Positions 1 to 9,644 of a stretch of DNA of 64,000 nucleotides are shown here, one piece after another. The notes beneath the pieces are model-generated. The model saw only the letters and a list, made by a program, of their open reading frames with translations, ran no database searches and had not been told where the DNA came from. Within the stretch, counting starts at the first letter, position 1, and each line of letters begins with the position of its first letter. The position numbers and the translations under genes were made by a program. This stretch comes from an uncultured Bacteroides sp. (GTDB lineage: Bacteria > Bacteroidota > Bacteroidia > Bacteroidales > Bacteroidaceae), in assembly GCF_910586915.1 (NCBI RefSeq), contig NZ_CAJULN010000013.1:1-64000 (forward strand). The letters are read 5' to 3'.

Positions 1-83
1 GTGTGCAACTTTTTCATTTGTAAATATTTAGATTCTTAATTCAACCAACGAGTATTAGATTATCATTTTTTTAAATATATATG

Positions 84-91
84 TATATTTG
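84..91 (+). promoter_or_regulatory. Bacteroides -7 element upstream of first susC
   Basis: TATATTTG fits the Bacteroides -7 consensus TAnnTTTG and lies 88 bases before the susC start. No clear TTTG -33 box is seen at the usual distance; there is only a T-run at 66-72. The rest of 1-178 is AT-rich with no other feature seen. Confidence 0.5.
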
Positions 92-178
92 CGCCGCTAT
101 TATAACTATTCATTCAAAGAGGCGTCTTAGAATGATTGCTTGATAGTAGCTTATTTATTATCTTTAAATTAATACTTT

Positions 179-3100
179 ATGTTGAAAAAAGTCAAGTCGG
201 TCAGTATGTTGCTTTTTCTCATGGTAGCATCTACCGGAAGCATGAGCGCTGCTTCATTCCCGGCAAAAGCGAATGCAAAAGCCATCGAGCAGCAGACCGA
301 AACCTGTAAGGGAATTGTTAAAGATGCTACGGGCGAAACTGTGATAGGTGCATCTGTAGTAGTGAAGGGCACAACAAACGGTACGATAACCGGGGTCAAT
401 GGTGATTTTACGTTGAACGGGGTATCCAAAGGAAGTACACTTGTTGTTTCCTACGTGGGCTATGTCACTCAAGAGGTAAAATTCAACGGACAACCCATTA
501 CTGTCACCCTAAAGGAAGATAGCCAGGCGTTGGACGAAGTCGTTGTAGTAGGTTACGGTGTCCAGAAAAAAGCCAACCTGACAGGTTCGGTTGCCACCGT
601 GAATGCCAAAGCGCTGGAAACCCGTCCTGTGTCCAGTGTTTCTGCTGCCATAGCAGGACAAATGCCGGGCGTCACTGCCATTCAGAATTCCGGTGCACCG
701 GGTGGTCAGGCTGCATCTATCACCATTCGCGGTAAGAACTCCATCAATGCTGCAAGTCCGTTGGTCATCGTAGACGGAGTGCCGGGCAGCATGAATACCA
801 TCGACCCGAATGACATCGAATCGTTCACAGTACTGAAAGATGCGGCTTCTGCTGCCATCTATGGTGTGCAGGCTGCCAATGGTGTCATTCTGATTACCAC
901 CAAGCAGGGGCAGAAGGGAGAGAAAACACGCGTAAACTACTCGGGCAATGTCTCTTGGTCGTCGCCGGTGGCAAAACGCGACTTGGTGAATGCATACGAA
1001 TATGCCGTTCTGTATAATGAAGCGACTCTGAATGAAAACCCCAATGCAACGGTGATGTTCTCGCCCGAAGAGATAGAAGGCTATCGCACGGGAGCGTTGT
1101 CAAGCACCGATTGGTATAAAGAAGCGATTAAACGCAGTGCCATCGAAACCATGCACAATATCTCTATCAACGGGGGAACTGACAAGACAACCTACAACGC
1201 TTCTTTGGGTTATATCTATCAGGACGGTCTGACAGCCGACAATGATTACTCCCGGTTCAATGCCCGTATGAATTTGAATTCGGAAATCAACAAATACATC
1301 AAAGTAGGTGTCAATGCTTCCGGCTACAGAGGAGTCGCCAAAGATGCATGGAATGGCTTTGTTTCCGTTTTCCAGGGGGTGACCCGTGAAAAGCCGACCA
1401 ATAAGGTGTATAACGAAGACGGTTCTTACGCCTATTCCGGTGTCGACAATCCGGTCGCTATTCAGGGCGACAAATCGGGCTTTACGCGTAATACGTCGCA
1501 AGAGATAAATCTTACCGGCCATGCAACCGTACAGATTTTGCCCGAATTGAGCGTGAAAGGTGTATACTCCGTGCGCAATTATACCAGCAATCAAGACGGA
1601 TTTAAAAAGAATTTCACTTATGGCAGTGGTAGCAACGCTTACGACTCCGGCCTGCGTGAAGGATATGACAGATACTACAACCACAATTATTATACCGGCC
1701 AGGTCTTGATTAATTTCAATAAGAATTTCGGAAAACATAATGTGGGAGCACTGGCCGGACTCGAATCTTACGAACACATCTATAAATATACAGAAGCAAG
1801 CCGTCAGGGCGGCGGTAGCAATGAATTGACGGAATCTTTGAATACTTTGGACCAGTCTTCGCAAAAGAACAAAGACGGAGGATACGAAATGGCCCGTATG
1901 TCATACTTCGGACGTGTCCAGTACGATTATGCAGGCAAGTATCTGTTTGAGGCAAACTTGCGTGGTGATGCTTCCTCACGTTTCCCCAAGAATAACCGTT
2001 GGGGCGTATTCCCGGCCTTCTCAGCAGGATGGCGTATTTCGGAAGAGACTTTCGTCAAAGACAACCTTACATGGCTGAGCAACTTGAAGCTGCGTTTGGG
2101 TTATGGTAAAACCGGTAACGAGGAATTGAAATCCGACGATATCTATCCGGCAGTGCCGACATATACCTACAATATCGCCGACAACGCGACGAAATATCTG
2201 TTCAATAACACATTGTATTCGGCAATATACGAAGCCCGTTATGTGAACGACCAATTGAAATGGGCCACGGTGACCAACTATGAATTGGGTCTGGAAGCCG
2301 GTTTCCTGAACAATCTGATTAATTTCGAACTGTCCGTATATAAGAAGAAAACCAACGATATGTTGCTGTATCTCCCCATTCAGGGAGTAATCGGTATGTC
2401 GGCTCCGGCACAGAACGTAGGTAGTGTGCAGAATACCGGTTTCGACTTCCTGATTAATCACAGCAAGCAGATTAATAAAGATTGGAACTACTCGGTGTCT
2501 TTCAATGTCTCTTATGTGAAAAATGAGATTACAGATATGGCAGATACGGACGGGCCTACAAGCGACAGTAAAATCTGGAACCTGGAAGGATATCCTATCA
2601 ATTCTTATTACGGTTATGTGGCTGATGGCTATTTCAACACGGAAAAAGACCTTGCCGAATGTCCGAAACGTTTGGCTGCCGGTCAGGAAAAGTTAGGCGA
2701 CATCAAGTATAAAGACCTCAATGGCGACGGTCGAATCACAGATGAAGACCGTGCGGTGATTGGCAAGAACTTCCCCAGTTGGACGGGAGGATTGAATTTG
2801 AGTGTAGGTTATAAGAATTTCGACCTTTCTGCTTTGTTCCAGGGAGCATTCGATGTAGACGGATATTATACAGCTGAGGCTGCCTATGCATTCTATAATG
2901 GTGCGACTGCGTTGAAGAGACACATGGACCGTTGGACACCGGAACACCACAATGCTTCTTATCCCCGCGTGACGCGTTCCAGTCAAACAAACTTTGTGAC
3001 CTCTTCTTTCTGGATTCAGGATGCATCGTACGTTCGTCTGAAAAACCTCACTATCGGTTATTCATTGCCCCAGGCCTGGTTGTCCCGCGCAGGAATATCC

Positions 3101-3244
3101 AGTGCGAAATTCTTCCTGACCGGTGAGAATCTCCTTACCTTCACAGGACTTGACGGCGGCATCGACCCGGAAGAAGGAAATTCCCGCGGATGGTCTTATG
3201 GAAACGTTAAGAAACTGTCTCTCGGAGTAAAACTGTCATTCTAA
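179..3244 (+). CDS. SusC/RagA-family TonB-dependent outer-membrane receptor
   Basis: This protein imports a ligand, usually an oligosaccharide, across the outer membrane with a SusD partner, driven by TonB-ExbBD. It has 1021 residues, normal for the family. A Sec signal covers about residues 1-30, a carboxypeptidase-regulatory-like beta-sandwich about 43-115, and the SusC hallmark DEVVVVGYG about 119-127. A plug domain (IRGKNSINAASPLVIVDG) and a long beta-barrel follow, ending in an aromatic residue (KLSF). The ATG at 179 gives a good signal peptide. The SusD partner starts 26 bases downstream. No glycoside hydrolase or regulator adjoins it within the window, so the ligand is unknown. Confidence 0.95.
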   Translation: MLKKVKSVSMLLFLMVASTGSMSAASFPAKANAKAIEQQTETCKGIVKDATGETVIGASVVVKGTTNGTITGVNGDFTLNGVSKGSTLVVSYVGYVTQEVKFNGQPITVTLKEDSQALDEVVVVGYGVQKKANLTGSVATVNAKALETRPVSSVSAAIAGQMPGVTAIQNSGAPGGQAASITIRGKNSINAASPLVIVDGVPGSMNTIDPNDIESFTVLKDAASAAIYGVQAANGVILITTKQGQKGEKTRVNYSGNVSWSSPVAKRDLVNAYEYAVLYNEATLNENPNATVMFSPEEIEGYRTGALSSTDWYKEAIKRSAIETMHNISINGGTDKTTYNASLGYIYQDGLTADNDYSRFNARMNLNSEINKYIKVGVNASGYRGVAKDAWNGFVSVFQGVTREKPTNKVYNEDGSYAYSGVDNPVAIQGDKSGFTRNTSQEINLTGHATVQILPELSVKGVYSVRNYTSNQDGFKKNFTYGSGSNAYDSGLREGYDRYYNHNYYTGQVLINFNKNFGKHNVGALAGLESYEHIYKYTEASRQGGGSNELTESLNTLDQSSQKNKDGGYEMARMSYFGRVQYDYAGKYLFEANLRGDASSRFPKNNRWGVFPAFSAGWRISEETFVKDNLTWLSNLKLRLGYGKTGNEELKSDDIYPAVPTYTYNIADNATKYLFNNTLYSAIYEARYVNDQLKWATVTNYELGLEAGFLNNLINFELSVYKKKTNDMLLYLPIQGVIGMSAPAQNVGSVQNTGFDFLINHSKQINKDWNYSVSFNVSYVKNEITDMADTDGPTSDSKIWNLEGYPINSYYGYVADGYFNTEKDLAECPKRLAAGQEKLGDIKYKDLNGDGRITDEDRAVIGKNFPSWTGGLNLSVGYKNFDLSALFQGAFDVDGYYTAEAAYAFYNGATALKRHMDRWTPEHHNASYPRVTRSSQTNFVTSSFWIQDASYVRLKNLTIGYSLPQAWLSRAGISSAKFFLTGENLLTFTGLDGGIDPEEGNSRGWSYGNVKKLSLGVKLSF

Positions 3245-3270
3245 TATTCATATCATATAGCATAAATCAC

Positions 3271-4899
3271 ATGAAGAGAAATATTTTACATATAGTAATC
3301 GCTTTGTTATTTACGGGATTCGCTTCTTCGTGTAGCGATTTCTTAGACCGTTATCCGTTGGATGAATTGTCCGATAAAAGTTTCTGGAAAACGGAAGACG
3401 ACGCAATCAAGGCCGTAACCGATATTTATGGCTGTCTCCCTACTTGGGACCAGGACTTGGATATCAATTCGGACAATGCGGTAATGGGTATCAAATGGGC
3501 TGCCGGCAATATGTCCAGAGGGGTGTACGACCCTGCCGACCAAAGTTGGTCGGGCAGTTATTCCGCTATTCGCCAGTGCAACCTCGTGTTGGAAAAAACA
3601 AAGGATATCGAGATGGGAGACGAAGCGCGTAAAAAAATTGAAGGACAGGCCTATTTCTTCCGTGCATATCTGTATTTCGATTTGATTCGTTCGTATGGCG
3701 ACGTTCCTTACATCAAGAAACCTCTCAACTTGTCGGATGTGGAAGATATCACCCGTACGCCGCGCGACGAAGTATATGGTAACGTTATGGCGGATTTCGA
3801 CAAGGCGATAGAGTACTTGCCTGTAGAATGGGATGCTGCCAACACACCTCGTATCACCAAAGGCGCTGCATTGGCGATGAAAGCGAGAGCAGCTTTGTAT
3901 TATGGCAATTGGCAAACGGCGGCAGATGCTTCGAAAGCCGTGATTGATTTGGGCGAATATGCGCTTTACGATGCCGAAAATACCGGTAAGTATCAAGAGT
4001 TGTTTTGGGAAAAGGCCGACGGCTGTGACGAGAACATTTTGTATGTGCAATTCAATTATCCCGATAAAACCCACTATCTGATTGGTTGGGAGTGTTTCCC
4101 CACAAAGGGCTGGGGAGGTATGAACCCCACTCAGAGTTTGGTCGACGCATTTGAAGACAAAGATGGTGCTCCCATCAGCAAATCTGTCATTTACGATGAA
4201 AAAGACCCGTTCAAAAACCGCGACCCGCGTCTGGAAGTCAACGTTCTGCACGACGGCGAAGAGATGTATGGTGTAACCATCAAAGTCAAACCGTTGAAAT
4301 CGAGCGGAAATACCGGTATCGAACAACACGGTGATGCTACTGCTACCGGATATTATGGTCAGAAGTGGTTGGACCCGAGCATCGACCCTCAGAGCACAGG
4401 CTGGAATATGGGTAAAGACTGGGTGATAATTCGTTATGCCGAAGTCTTGCTGACGTATGCCGAAGCGATGAACGAACTCCATCCCTTGAGCGCGGACGCT
4501 TTTGATGCCGTCAACCAGGTGCGTGGACGTGTAGGTATGCCTGCTCTGCAAAATTCCGATGCAACGAAACCGACCTATTGCGCCACTCAGGACGAACTTC
4601 GCAAACGCATTCAAAACGAATGGCGTGTGGAATTTGCAATGGAAGGTGGAAAACGTATGTGGGACATTCGTCGTTGGGGTATTGCCAAAGAGGTGTTGAA
4701 CGCACCGTTCTTAGGATTGAAGATGAGGCCGGTAAAAGGCGTTGAAGACGGCAAAGAGGTCATCGTGGATTATGTTCTTTATGAAGGTGAGAACGTGCAA
4801 TTGGCAGGCAGCCATTATGAAGATCACAACTATCTGCTGCCCGTTCCGCAGGAAGAAATAGACTTGAATATTAAATTGACCCAGAACCCCGGATATTAA
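3271..4899 (+). CDS. SusD/RagB-family surface glycan-binding lipoprotein
   Basis: This is the lid partner of the SusC upstream. The 542-residue protein has a lipoprotein signal ending SSC (Cys21 lipidated), followed by the typical SusD start CSDFLDRYPLDELSDKSFW. Helical TPR-like pairs (GQAYFFRAYLYFDLIRSYGD at about 127-146) and the C-terminal RVEFAMEGGKRMWDIRRWG and YLLPVPQEEIDLN motifs are typical of RagB/SusD. It should sit on the outer leaflet over the barrel. A strong terminator follows, so this pair looks like a two-gene transcript. The substrate cannot be deduced. Confidence 0.95.
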   Translation: MKRNILHIVIALLFTGFASSCSDFLDRYPLDELSDKSFWKTEDDAIKAVTDIYGCLPTWDQDLDINSDNAVMGIKWAAGNMSRGVYDPADQSWSGSYSAIRQCNLVLEKTKDIEMGDEARKKIEGQAYFFRAYLYFDLIRSYGDVPYIKKPLNLSDVEDITRTPRDEVYGNVMADFDKAIEYLPVEWDAANTPRITKGAALAMKARAALYYGNWQTAADASKAVIDLGEYALYDAENTGKYQELFWEKADGCDENILYVQFNYPDKTHYLIGWECFPTKGWGGMNPTQSLVDAFEDKDGAPISKSVIYDEKDPFKNRDPRLEVNVLHDGEEMYGVTIKVKPLKSSGNTGIEQHGDATATGYYGQKWLDPSIDPQSTGWNMGKDWVIIRYAEVLLTYAEAMNELHPLSADAFDAVNQVRGRVGMPALQNSDATKPTYCATQDELRKRIQNEWRVEFAMEGGKRMWDIRRWGIAKEVLNAPFLGLKMRPVKGVEDGKEVIVDYVLYEGENVQLAGSHYEDHNYLLPVPQEEIDLNIKLTQNPGY

Positions 4900-4926
4900 C
4901 AGCTTGATAGCTGTAAACGGTAATTT

Positions 4927-4973
4927 AAGTGAGGACATTCCCTATGGATAGCAGGTGTCCTCACTTGCTTTTT
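4927..4973 (+). terminator. Rho-independent terminator after the first susCD pair
   Basis: An 11-bp perfect inverted repeat, AAGTGAGGACA at 4927-4937 and TGTCCTCACTT at 4956-4966, has an 18-base loop and is followed by GCTTTTTA. It begins 27 bases after the susD stop and separates that operon from the DUF6057 gene. Confidence 0.85.
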
Positions 4974-4996
4974 ATCATCACAAAAGAATATAGAAT

Positions 4997-6472
4997 ATGA
5001 AGCGACTGGTCTATGCCTTATTCGGATTTTTGTTTATCCTTTATTATATATGTTATCAAGGAGTATTGTCGCACGTGCTTTACTATAATGAGCAACATCA
5101 TCTTTTTCTCTTCTCCAAGTCTTATTTTCAGCAATGTATCCGCTCCGAAGGGTGGCTGGAGTATGTTACTGATTTTATGATTCAATTTTTCTATTATCCG
5201 GCTTTGGGAAGTGCCCTGCTGGCGTTACTGTTGGCCTCCGTCTATTTGCTGGCAAGCGGTATCATAAAAATAATAACCGGAAGGTATGACCTGTTGCAAT
5301 TGTCCGTTATTCCTTCTCTTTCGCTTTTTTTCTATACAATGGAGGTCGGTCATTCTCTGTCCGTAGTGCCGGGCAGTGTATTATGTCTGTCAGCGCTCTA
5401 TGTCCTGTTGTTTCTTGTCAGGCGTTCGGGGCGGTTGTTCCCTCTTTTTGAACTTCCGGCGATAGGGGGGAAGAAACGGCGTATCTGGCTGGTTGCCGTC
5501 TTTCTGACGGGATACATTGGTGGTGGTAGTTACTATTTTTTTCGGAACTACAACAGAAGTGAACGTATGATGTTGAAAACCGAACAGTTTGTGAAAAACA
5601 AGGAGTGGGAGAAAGTTTTGGATTATACGAAAAGATATTTGGATACGGGACGGTACAACCGACTGATTTCTTATTTCTATCATTTGGCCCTGTATCACAC
5701 AGGACAACTTCTTTATCATTTGTTGGATTATCCGCCCAGGAAAGGGGTTGAGGGGCTTTACTTCCCCTGGAACAGCGATAGTCGCGAGAGCGAATACGGA
5801 CATATCTTGTATGAAGAGCTTGGGTATATAAACGAAGCGCAACGCTGGGAGTTTGAAGCAATGGTCGTGTGGGGAGAAACGGCTCCTCATCTCATCAATT
5901 TGGCAAAATACAACATAGTCAATCATCGGCCGTTGGTGGCGCGGCGGTTTATCAATAAGTTAAAGCAATCTTTGTTTTATAGGAAAGAGGCTTTGCAGCT
6001 TGAAGAATGGGTGGACGGGGGCAAAGTACCCGGACTGAAAAACGCATTGGAAGGGAAGACGGACACTCCGGCGCGATTTGCCAATGTGCTGAACATCGGG
6101 CCGGAACTGCAATACCTATGTGAGCGCGACAGCACCAACAGAATGGCTTTTGAGTATCTCATGAGCAATTTGTTGCTTAGCAATCATGTGGTTCGGTTTG
6201 TCAACAACCTGAAGCGGATGGAGTCCTTTTCTTATGCCGAACTGCCGTCGCTTTATGAAGAGGCTCTTTACATCTATAAATTGGGAGTGAGCGAAGAAGA
6301 GTTCTCAAAACTGGGAATCGGGATAAAACCGGAAACCGAACAACGGTTTAAACGGTATTATCAACTTGTACAAAAGAAACAGACGGGAGCTTTGCAAAAA
6401 GAATTTGGAAACACTTATTGGTTTTATTTGAATTATGTCAGTCCTTACGGCAATAAAGTGATAGTCGACTAA
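4997..6472 (+). CDS. DUF6057-type polytopic membrane protein
   Basis: A 491-residue protein with hydrophobic segments near residues 2-22, 62-90, 97-117, 122-140 and 165-185, then a mostly soluble helical C-terminal half that looks TPR-like (LDYTKRYLDTGRY, LALYHTGQLLYHLLD). It resembles the uncharacterised Bacteroidetes DUF6057 proteins; this family call is from memory. The ATG at 4997 begins MKRLVYALFGF, a plausible first membrane helix. Its stop TAA overlaps the ATG of the next gene by one base, so the two are almost surely co-translated. The terminator upstream separates it from susCD. No function is known to me. Confidence 0.75.
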   Translation: MKRLVYALFGFLFILYYICYQGVLSHVLYYNEQHHLFLFSKSYFQQCIRSEGWLEYVTDFMIQFFYYPALGSALLALLLASVYLLASGIIKIITGRYDLLQLSVIPSLSLFFYTMEVGHSLSVVPGSVLCLSALYVLLFLVRRSGRLFPLFELPAIGGKKRRIWLVAVFLTGYIGGGSYYFFRNYNRSERMMLKTEQFVKNKEWEKVLDYTKRYLDTGRYNRLISYFYHLALYHTGQLLYHLLDYPPRKGVEGLYFPWNSDSRESEYGHILYEELGYINEAQRWEFEAMVVWGETAPHLINLAKYNIVNHRPLVARRFINKLKQSLFYRKEALQLEEWVDGGKVPGLKNALEGKTDTPARFANVLNIGPELQYLCERDSTNRMAFEYLMSNLLLSNHVVRFVNNLKRMESFSYAELPSLYEEALYIYKLGVSEEEFSKLGIGIKPETEQRFKRYYQLVQKKQTGALQKEFGNTYWFYLNYVSPYGNKVIVD

Positions 6473-7908
6473 TGAAGAACGATATGAAAATACAAAATCT
6501 GCTTTACTATGTGTGGGCGATTCTCCTGTTATCGGGATGCGCAGGATATCACCAGGCGGATAGCAAGAATGAAAAATTACCATTGATTTATCCGGATTAT
6601 GCAGGGGTGACCTTTCCCGTTAATATTGCTCCTCCTAATTTTGAAATCCGGGAAGCAGGAGAGGCTTTCCAAACAGAGATAGGGTGTGAGGGAGGACAAA
6701 CGGAGATTCTTATCCAAAGTGATGCTCCTGTTGTTTGCATACCGGCAGGCAAGTGGAAAGCGTTGCTGCAAAAAGCCGCAGGCGGAAATCTGTTTTTCAG
6801 AATAACGGTGAAGCAGCATGATAAATGGGTACGTTATGCCGATATACGGGATAGTGTGTCGGTGCATGAGATAGACCCTTTTTTGGTCTATCGTTTGCTC
6901 TATCCCGGATATGAACTCTGGAATGAAATGGGAATTTATCAACGCGACCTGACCACTTACGAACAGACGCCCATCGTAGAGAATCGGGATATCGGAAAGC
7001 AATGCATAAATTGTCATACTTTTCATCAAAATTCTCCCGAAACCATGATGATGCATATACGGGGCAAGCAAGGAGGGACGTTGATTTACCGTAACGGAAA
7101 AGTGGAAAAGGTCAGTCCCAGACTTGAAGGATATAAGCATGGTGCTACTTATCCGGCCTGGCATCCTTCGGGCAAATACATTGCTTTTTCTGCCAATGAG
7201 ATACAACAGTTTTTTCATTCTTCCGGACAGAAACCGATAGAAGTGGCGGATATGGCGGCCGACTTGATGGTGTATGATGTGGAAAACCGCAAAGCATTTA
7301 CCGATTCATTGGTTTGTGGTAACCGGTATATGGAGACTTTTCCTGCATGGACTCCGGATGGAAAAATGTTGTATTTCTGTCGTGCCGCAGGCTATCGGAA
7401 GGGTATGTCGTTGGACAGCATACGCTATGATTTGTATCGCATCCATTTTGACGGGAAACAACACAAATTGCATACATTGGAATGTGTATATGAAGCATCT
7501 GCCTGTCATAAATCCGTATCTTTCCCAAGAATATCACCGGATGGAAGGTTTCTGATGTTTACACAGTCCGATTATGGTAATTTTTCCATCTGGCATTCGG
7601 AAAGCGACCTGTATTTGCTTGATTTAGTTACGGGAGATATCAGAAATATAACCGAGGTGAATAGTGACAACGTAGATAGTTTCCACACATGGTCTTCAAC
7701 GGGAAGATGGTTTGTGTTCAGCAGCAAACGTTTGGACGGATTATGGGCACGTCCTTATTTTGCCGCTTTTGATCCGGAAACGGGACGTTTTGGCAAACCA
7801 TTCCTCTTGCCGCAGCAAGACCCCGTTTTTTATGACACGTTTACATATACTTATAACTTGCCGGAACTGATAAAATCGCCTATAAAGAATGATTTCCGGG
7901 AAAGATAG
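6472..7908 (+). CDS. PD40 (TolB-like) beta-propeller lipoprotein with a CxxCH motif
   Basis: A 478-residue protein with a lipobox LLSGC (Cys23). Repeated PD40/TolB-type blade motifs (YPAWHPSGKYIAFSANE, FPAWTPDGKMLYFCR, FPRISPDGRFLMFTQSD, SFHTWSSTGRWFVFSSKR) indicate a six-bladed propeller in the C-terminal two thirds. Ahead of the propeller is C178-I-N-C181-H182-TFHQ, the signature of covalent c-type haem attachment. One-base overlap with the DUF6057 gene suggests the products act together at the envelope. Haem binding is an inference from the motif only; a zinc site or redox-active pair is possible. The gene converges with nadK with three bases between the stops. Confidence 0.75.
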   Translation: MKNDMKIQNLLYYVWAILLLSGCAGYHQADSKNEKLPLIYPDYAGVTFPVNIAPPNFEIREAGEAFQTEIGCEGGQTEILIQSDAPVVCIPAGKWKALLQKAAGGNLFFRITVKQHDKWVRYADIRDSVSVHEIDPFLVYRLLYPGYELWNEMGIYQRDLTTYEQTPIVENRDIGKQCINCHTFHQNSPETMMMHIRGKQGGTLIYRNGKVEKVSPRLEGYKHGATYPAWHPSGKYIAFSANEIQQFFHSSGQKPIEVADMAADLMVYDVENRKAFTDSLVCGNRYMETFPAWTPDGKMLYFCRAAGYRKGMSLDSIRYDLYRIHFDGKQHKLHTLECVYEASACHKSVSFPRISPDGRFLMFTQSDYGNFSIWHSESDLYLLDLVTGDIRNITEVNSDNVDSFHTWSSTGRWFVFSSKRLDGLWARPYFAAFDPETGRFGKPFLLPQQDPVFYDTFTYTYNLPELIKSPIKNDFRER

Positions 7909-7911
7909 GAA

Positions 7912-8781
7912 TCAACTTCTGCCATCCGCTCCCCACATCATCTTGCTGCGGAGCGTATCGAAAAATACATGATTAAACCGTTTCACCACTTTCACGCTAT
8001 AGTCGGTACGGCGGATGGTGAGTTGGGTTGTTTCTTTGCAGGTCTCACTATTGCCGTCGATGGCAACCAGGAAATTGTGGCTGCGGCTTTCCACGTCTAA
8101 CGTGATTTCCCAGTCGTCGCGGATAACAATCGGGCGGACATTGAGGCTGTGTGGAGCAACGGGGGTAATGACAACCGTATCGGAATGGGGAACCATAATG
8201 GGGCCGCCCACGCTTAAAGAATAGGCAGTAGACCCTGTGGGCGTGGCAATGACCAGTCCGTCGGCCTGATATGTATTCAAAAAAGCTCCGTTGATAGCAG
8301 TGCGGATACTAATCATGGAAGAACTGTCGCGCTTGAGCACTGCAATTTCGTTTAAGGCATAGGGAGATGCTTGCAGATGAGTGTCGTTGCAGAGAAGTTG
8401 CAACACGCTCCGTTCTTCCACGCTATACCGTCCGGCGTTGATTTCATCGAACGTCTCTTCCATCTCTTCGGGAGAAATGTCGGCGAGAAATCCCAGACGC
8501 CCTGTATTTATTCCGAGGATGGGAATCCCTTTTCTGCCTACCCGGCGGGCGGCTTTTAGGAAAGTGCCGTCTCCGCCGATGCTGATTACCATATCGGCTG
8601 TAAAATCATCGCCGTCAAATAGCTGGTCGGCTTCGACTTCCATGTGTTCCGAAATCAGAAATTGATAGAATTCTCTGCATACGCAGACTTCTGCTCCCCG
8701 TTGTCTCAACAATCGGAACAGGTTGGCGGCATGAGAGGACTTCCGTGCCTGATAGGTATTTCCGAAGATGGCAAATTTCAT
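7912..8781 (-). CDS. nadK: NAD kinase
   Basis: Phosphorylates NAD to NADP in the cytoplasm. The family signatures are all present: GGDGTFLKAARR, NTGRLGFLAD and PTGSTAYSLSVGGPI. The start is set at 8781 (MKFAIFGNTYQ), giving 289 residues, the usual length; an upstream in-frame ATG at 8817 adds MPNLQPEPMTLL, which matches no NAD kinase N-terminus I know. It is divergent from pdxJ across a 149-base region. Confidence 0.95.
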   Translation of the reverse strand: MKFAIFGNTYQARKSSHAANLFRLLRQRGAEVCVCREFYQFLISEHMEVEADQLFDGDDFTADMVISIGGDGTFLKAARRVGRKGIPILGINTGRLGFLADISPEEMEETFDEINAGRYSVEERSVLQLLCNDTHLQASPYALNEIAVLKRDSSSMISIRTAINGAFLNTYQADGLVIATPTGSTAYSLSVGGPIMVPHSDTVVITPVAPHSLNVRPIVIRDDWEITLDVESRSHNFLVAIDGNSETCKETTQLTIRRTDYSVKVVKRFNHVFFDTLRSKMMWGADGRS

Positions 8782-8901
8782 AAGCAATGTCATTGGTTCC
8801 GGTTGCAAATTTGGCATTTTTTTCTTGGATTTCTACTTTAAATAACCAAAAAAGAACCGAGAATGCGTTTCGTATTATTAGGCAACTAATGATAATATTT
8901 G

Positions 8902-8909
8902 TATTTTTG
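8902..8909 (+). promoter_or_regulatory. Predicted -7 element of the pdxJ-exbBD-tonB operon
   Basis: TATTTTTG matches TAnnTTTG and lies 21 bases before the pdxJ ATG, giving a short leader. No convincing -33 TTTG is seen at the normal spacing. Confidence 0.5.
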
Positions 8910-8930
8910 CGCCAAATATTACATAGAACC

Positions 8931-9644
8931 ATGACTAAATTAAGTGTAAACATAAACAAGATTGCTACACTGAGAAATGCTCGCGGGGGGAATGTCCCTG
9001 ATGTAGTAAAGATAGCGCTTGATTGTGAAACTTTTGGAGCGGACGGCATCACCGTTCATCCTCGTCCCGACGAACGCCACATTCGTCGCACGGATGTATA
9101 TGATTTGCGTCCTTTGTTGCGGACAGAGTTCAACATCGAAGGCTATCCGTCGCCGGAATTTATCGATTTGGTACTGAAAGTGAAGCCGCATCAGGTAACT
9201 TTGGTTCCCGACGCCCCTTCGCAGATAACTTCCAACTCAGGCTGGGATACAAAAGCAAACCTGGAATTTCTGACCGAAGTTCTCGATAAATTCAACAGTG
9301 CAGGTATTCGTACCTCTGTCTTTGTGGCTGCCGACTCCGAAATGGTAGAGTATGCCGCTAAAGCCGGAGCCGACCGCGTTGAACTTTATACGGAACCCTA
9401 TGCGGCAGAGTATCCCAAGAATCCCGAAGCGGCTGTCGCCCCTTTTATTGAGGCTGCACGGACTGCCCGCAAATTGGGTATCGGCCTGAACGCCGGCCAC
9501 GATTTAAGCCTTGTGAATCTGAACTATTTCTATAAAAACATTCCGTGGGTAGACGAAGTATCTATCGGACACGCGTTGATTAGTGATGCGTTGTATTTGG
9601 GACTGGAACGTACTATTCAAGAATATAAAAACTGTTTACGCTGA
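8931..9644 (+). CDS. pdxJ: Pyridoxine 5'-phosphate synthase
   Basis: Condenses 3-amino-2-oxopropyl phosphate with deoxyxylulose 5-phosphate, the last ring-forming step of vitamin B6 synthesis. The 237-residue protein begins LSVNINKIATLRNARGG and carries the PdxJ signatures FGADGITVHPRPDERHIR, VTLVPD, VELYTEPYA and LNAGHDLSLVNL, and ends with the VSIGHALISDALY segment. The ATG at 8931 is chosen because the longer in-frame extension runs through the promoter. The stop TGA overlaps the exbB ATG by one base, so the operon continues. Confidence 0.95.
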   Translation: MTKLSVNINKIATLRNARGGNVPDVVKIALDCETFGADGITVHPRPDERHIRRTDVYDLRPLLRTEFNIEGYPSPEFIDLVLKVKPHQVTLVPDAPSQITSNSGWDTKANLEFLTEVLDKFNSAGIRTSVFVAADSEMVEYAAKAGADRVELYTEPYAAEYPKNPEAAVAPFIEAARTARKLGIGLNAGHDLSLVNLNYFYKNIPWVDEVSIGHALISDALYLGLERTIQEYKNCLR

